Assembly: GCA_031267195.1 (NCBI GenBank)
Contig: JAIRZO010000029.1
Coordinates: 1 to 6,358 of the forward strand
Direction of reading: 5' to 3'
Origin: Holosporaceae bacterium
GTDB lineage: Bacteria > Pseudomonadota > Alphaproteobacteria > UBA3830
DNA: 6,358 nt
Shown here: positions 5,451 through 6,358 of the stretch, piece by piece
Layout: each line of letters opens with the position of its first letter
Numbering within the stretch: position 1 is the stretch's first letter
Program-made: the position numbers and the translations under genes
The notes under the pieces: generated by a model
Seen by the model: only the letters and a program-made list of their open reading frames with translations
Told to the model about the DNA's origin: nothing
Databases searched by the model: none

Positions 5451-6358
5451 ATGTCACCATACAACAGAATAATTACGTTCGGCTGTAGATTGAATGCCAG
5501 TGAATCCGAGACCGTTGCAGACATCGCCGCTGCTGCTGGTCTTCGTGGTTTTACCATCATCAATACCTGTGCTGTTACGGCTGAAGCCGAGAGAAAATTG
5601 CGACAGACTATTCGAAAACTCTATAGTGGAGACGATGGCATTAAAATAATTCTGACAGGATGTGCTGCTCAGCTGCATGCAGATTTCTATCTGCAAATGA
5701 ATGGTGTCGTTGGCGTTATTCCCAATGATAAAAAATTGCTGCCGGAGGAATATAAAAAATATCTTCCATTAAATGCTCCTGTTGTCGATGCTGTCAAATC
5801 AAAAAATCATGGCAGCCAAATCTCCATTGCAAATACGCCACAGCAATCGCAAAAAGTTCGCGGATTTTTACAGATTCAGAATGGCTGTGATCAGAAGTGC
5901 ACCTATTGCATTGTCCGAGTAACAAGGGGCAACAATATTAGCTATGCCAGAGACGATATTCTCCAATTGGCAAAAAACATGATCCATCGGGGATATGCAG
6001 AAATTGTGTTGACGGGAGTTAACATCACATCCTATGGCCGAGATATGGCAAATGCCGATGGTGGATTGGCATCCCTTATTCGTTATTTGCTTAAAAATAT
6101 TCCTGAGCTCAAAAGGTTAAGATTATCTTCGCTGGATCCGGCCGATATGAATCAAAATCTGCTTGATATCATTGGTGGTGAAGAAAGGCTTATGCCACAT
6201 ATACACGAAAGCATTCAGTCCGGCGATAACACAATATTGCAGCGTATGAAGCGCCGACATTTGCGGGAAAATATTATCGAAACCAATCAGAAAATCCTGT
6301 CGGTCCGTCCGGAAACTATATTTGGAGCAGATTTGATTGTAGGATTCCCAACAGAAAC
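5451..6358 (+). CDS. mtaB: tRNA t6A37 methylthiotransferase MtaB, N-terminal part (truncated by window edge)
   Basis: MtaB is a radical-SAM enzyme with two 4Fe-4S clusters that converts t6A to ms2t6A at position 37 of ANN-decoding tRNAs. The frame stays open for 302 codons to the window end; a full protein would be roughly 400-450 residues, so the C-terminal part and TRAM domain are missing. Seen: the N-terminal cluster cysteines C12 (TFGCRLNASESE), C40 (NTCAVT) and C71 (TGCAAQ); the radical-SAM triad C146, C150, C153 (NGCDQKCTYC); VLTGVNITSYGRD at about 186-198; and HESIQSGDNTILQRMKRRH and GADLIVGFPTE further on. FGCRLN and TSYG favour MtaB over MiaB or RimO. RVTRG follows the third radical-SAM Cys, where the family usually has PYxRG. 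The start is ATG 5451 or the in-frame GTG at 5442, which has GGTAG six bases upstream; an in-frame stop at 5436-5438 excludes anything earlier. A 32-base gap with no clear terminator follows tolC, so it may share that transcript. Confidence 0.94.
   Translation, partial: MSPYNRIITFGCRLNASESETVADIAAAAGLRGFTIINTCAVTAEAERKLRQTIRKLYSGDDGIKIILTGCAAQLHADFYLQMNGVVGVIPNDKKLLPEEYKKYLPLNAPVVDAVKSKNHGSQISIANTPQQSQKVRGFLQIQNGCDQKCTYCIVRVTRGNNISYARDDILQLAKNMIHRGYAEIVLTGVNITSYGRDMANADGGLASLIRYLLKNIPELKRLRLSSLDPADMNQNLLDIIGGEERLMPHIHESIQSGDNTILQRMKRRHLRENIIETNQKILSVRPETIFGADLIVGFPTE

Noticed and set aside
1..6358. Defence system, prophage, insertion sequence, CRISPR array or secondary-metabolite cluster
   Set aside because: No integrase, transposase, terminal repeats, spaced direct repeats or defence-type domains were found; all genes are core housekeeping or envelope families.

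Overview
The window carries five protein-coding genes and looks like an ordinary chromosomal segment of an AT-leaning alphaproteobacterium. The alpha/beta hydrolase with an HPxPxxGGTMNN signature, the Trp-containing GKWRN version of the GluRS zinc-arm region, and the MtaB with TSYG / KRMKRRHLR / GADLIVGFPTE blocks all resemble alphaproteobacterial versions. The AT-leaning, somewhat divergent sequences would fit a host-associated lineage of the Holosporales/Rickettsiales kind. That placement is inference from memory of the families; no search was possible.

Layout: (1) positions 1-481, minus strand, the N-terminal 160 residues of an alpha/beta hydrolase that runs off the left edge. (2) 482-734, an AT-rich divergent intergenic region with a plausible forward promoter (about 632-660), a repeated AATCTCT element and a small imperfect hairpin just before the next gene. 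(3) 735-2354, plus strand, lnt, apolipoprotein N-acyltransferase, with an apparent TTG start and a cysteine-rich N-terminus. (4) 2355-2448, a 94-base gap with a good -10 element and a short palindrome. (5) 2449-3855, gltX, glutamyl-tRNA synthetase. (6) 3865-5418, a TolC-family outer-membrane efflux/secretion protein, 9 bases after gltX and with a strong Shine-Dalgarno that overlaps the gltX stop codon. (7) 5451 to the right edge, mtaB, the methylthiotransferase that makes ms2t6A in tRNA, truncated by the window end.

The four plus-strand genes are co-directional. gltX-tolC is almost certainly one transcript, and mtaB may be its third member (32-base gap, no terminator seen). Two products act on tRNA (GluRS charges tRNA-Glu; MtaB modifies position 37 of ANN-decoding tRNAs) and two act at the envelope (Lnt completes lipoprotein acylation; TolC forms an outer-membrane exit duct). 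I see no mobile element, CRISPR array, RNA gene, toxin-antitoxin pair or defence locus, and I do not think the window holds a previously undescribed system. The items most worth a second look are substitutions in Lnt at positions reported essential in E. coli, its cysteine richness, and the unusual gltX-tolC coupling. All stretches longer than 300 bases are covered by genes.
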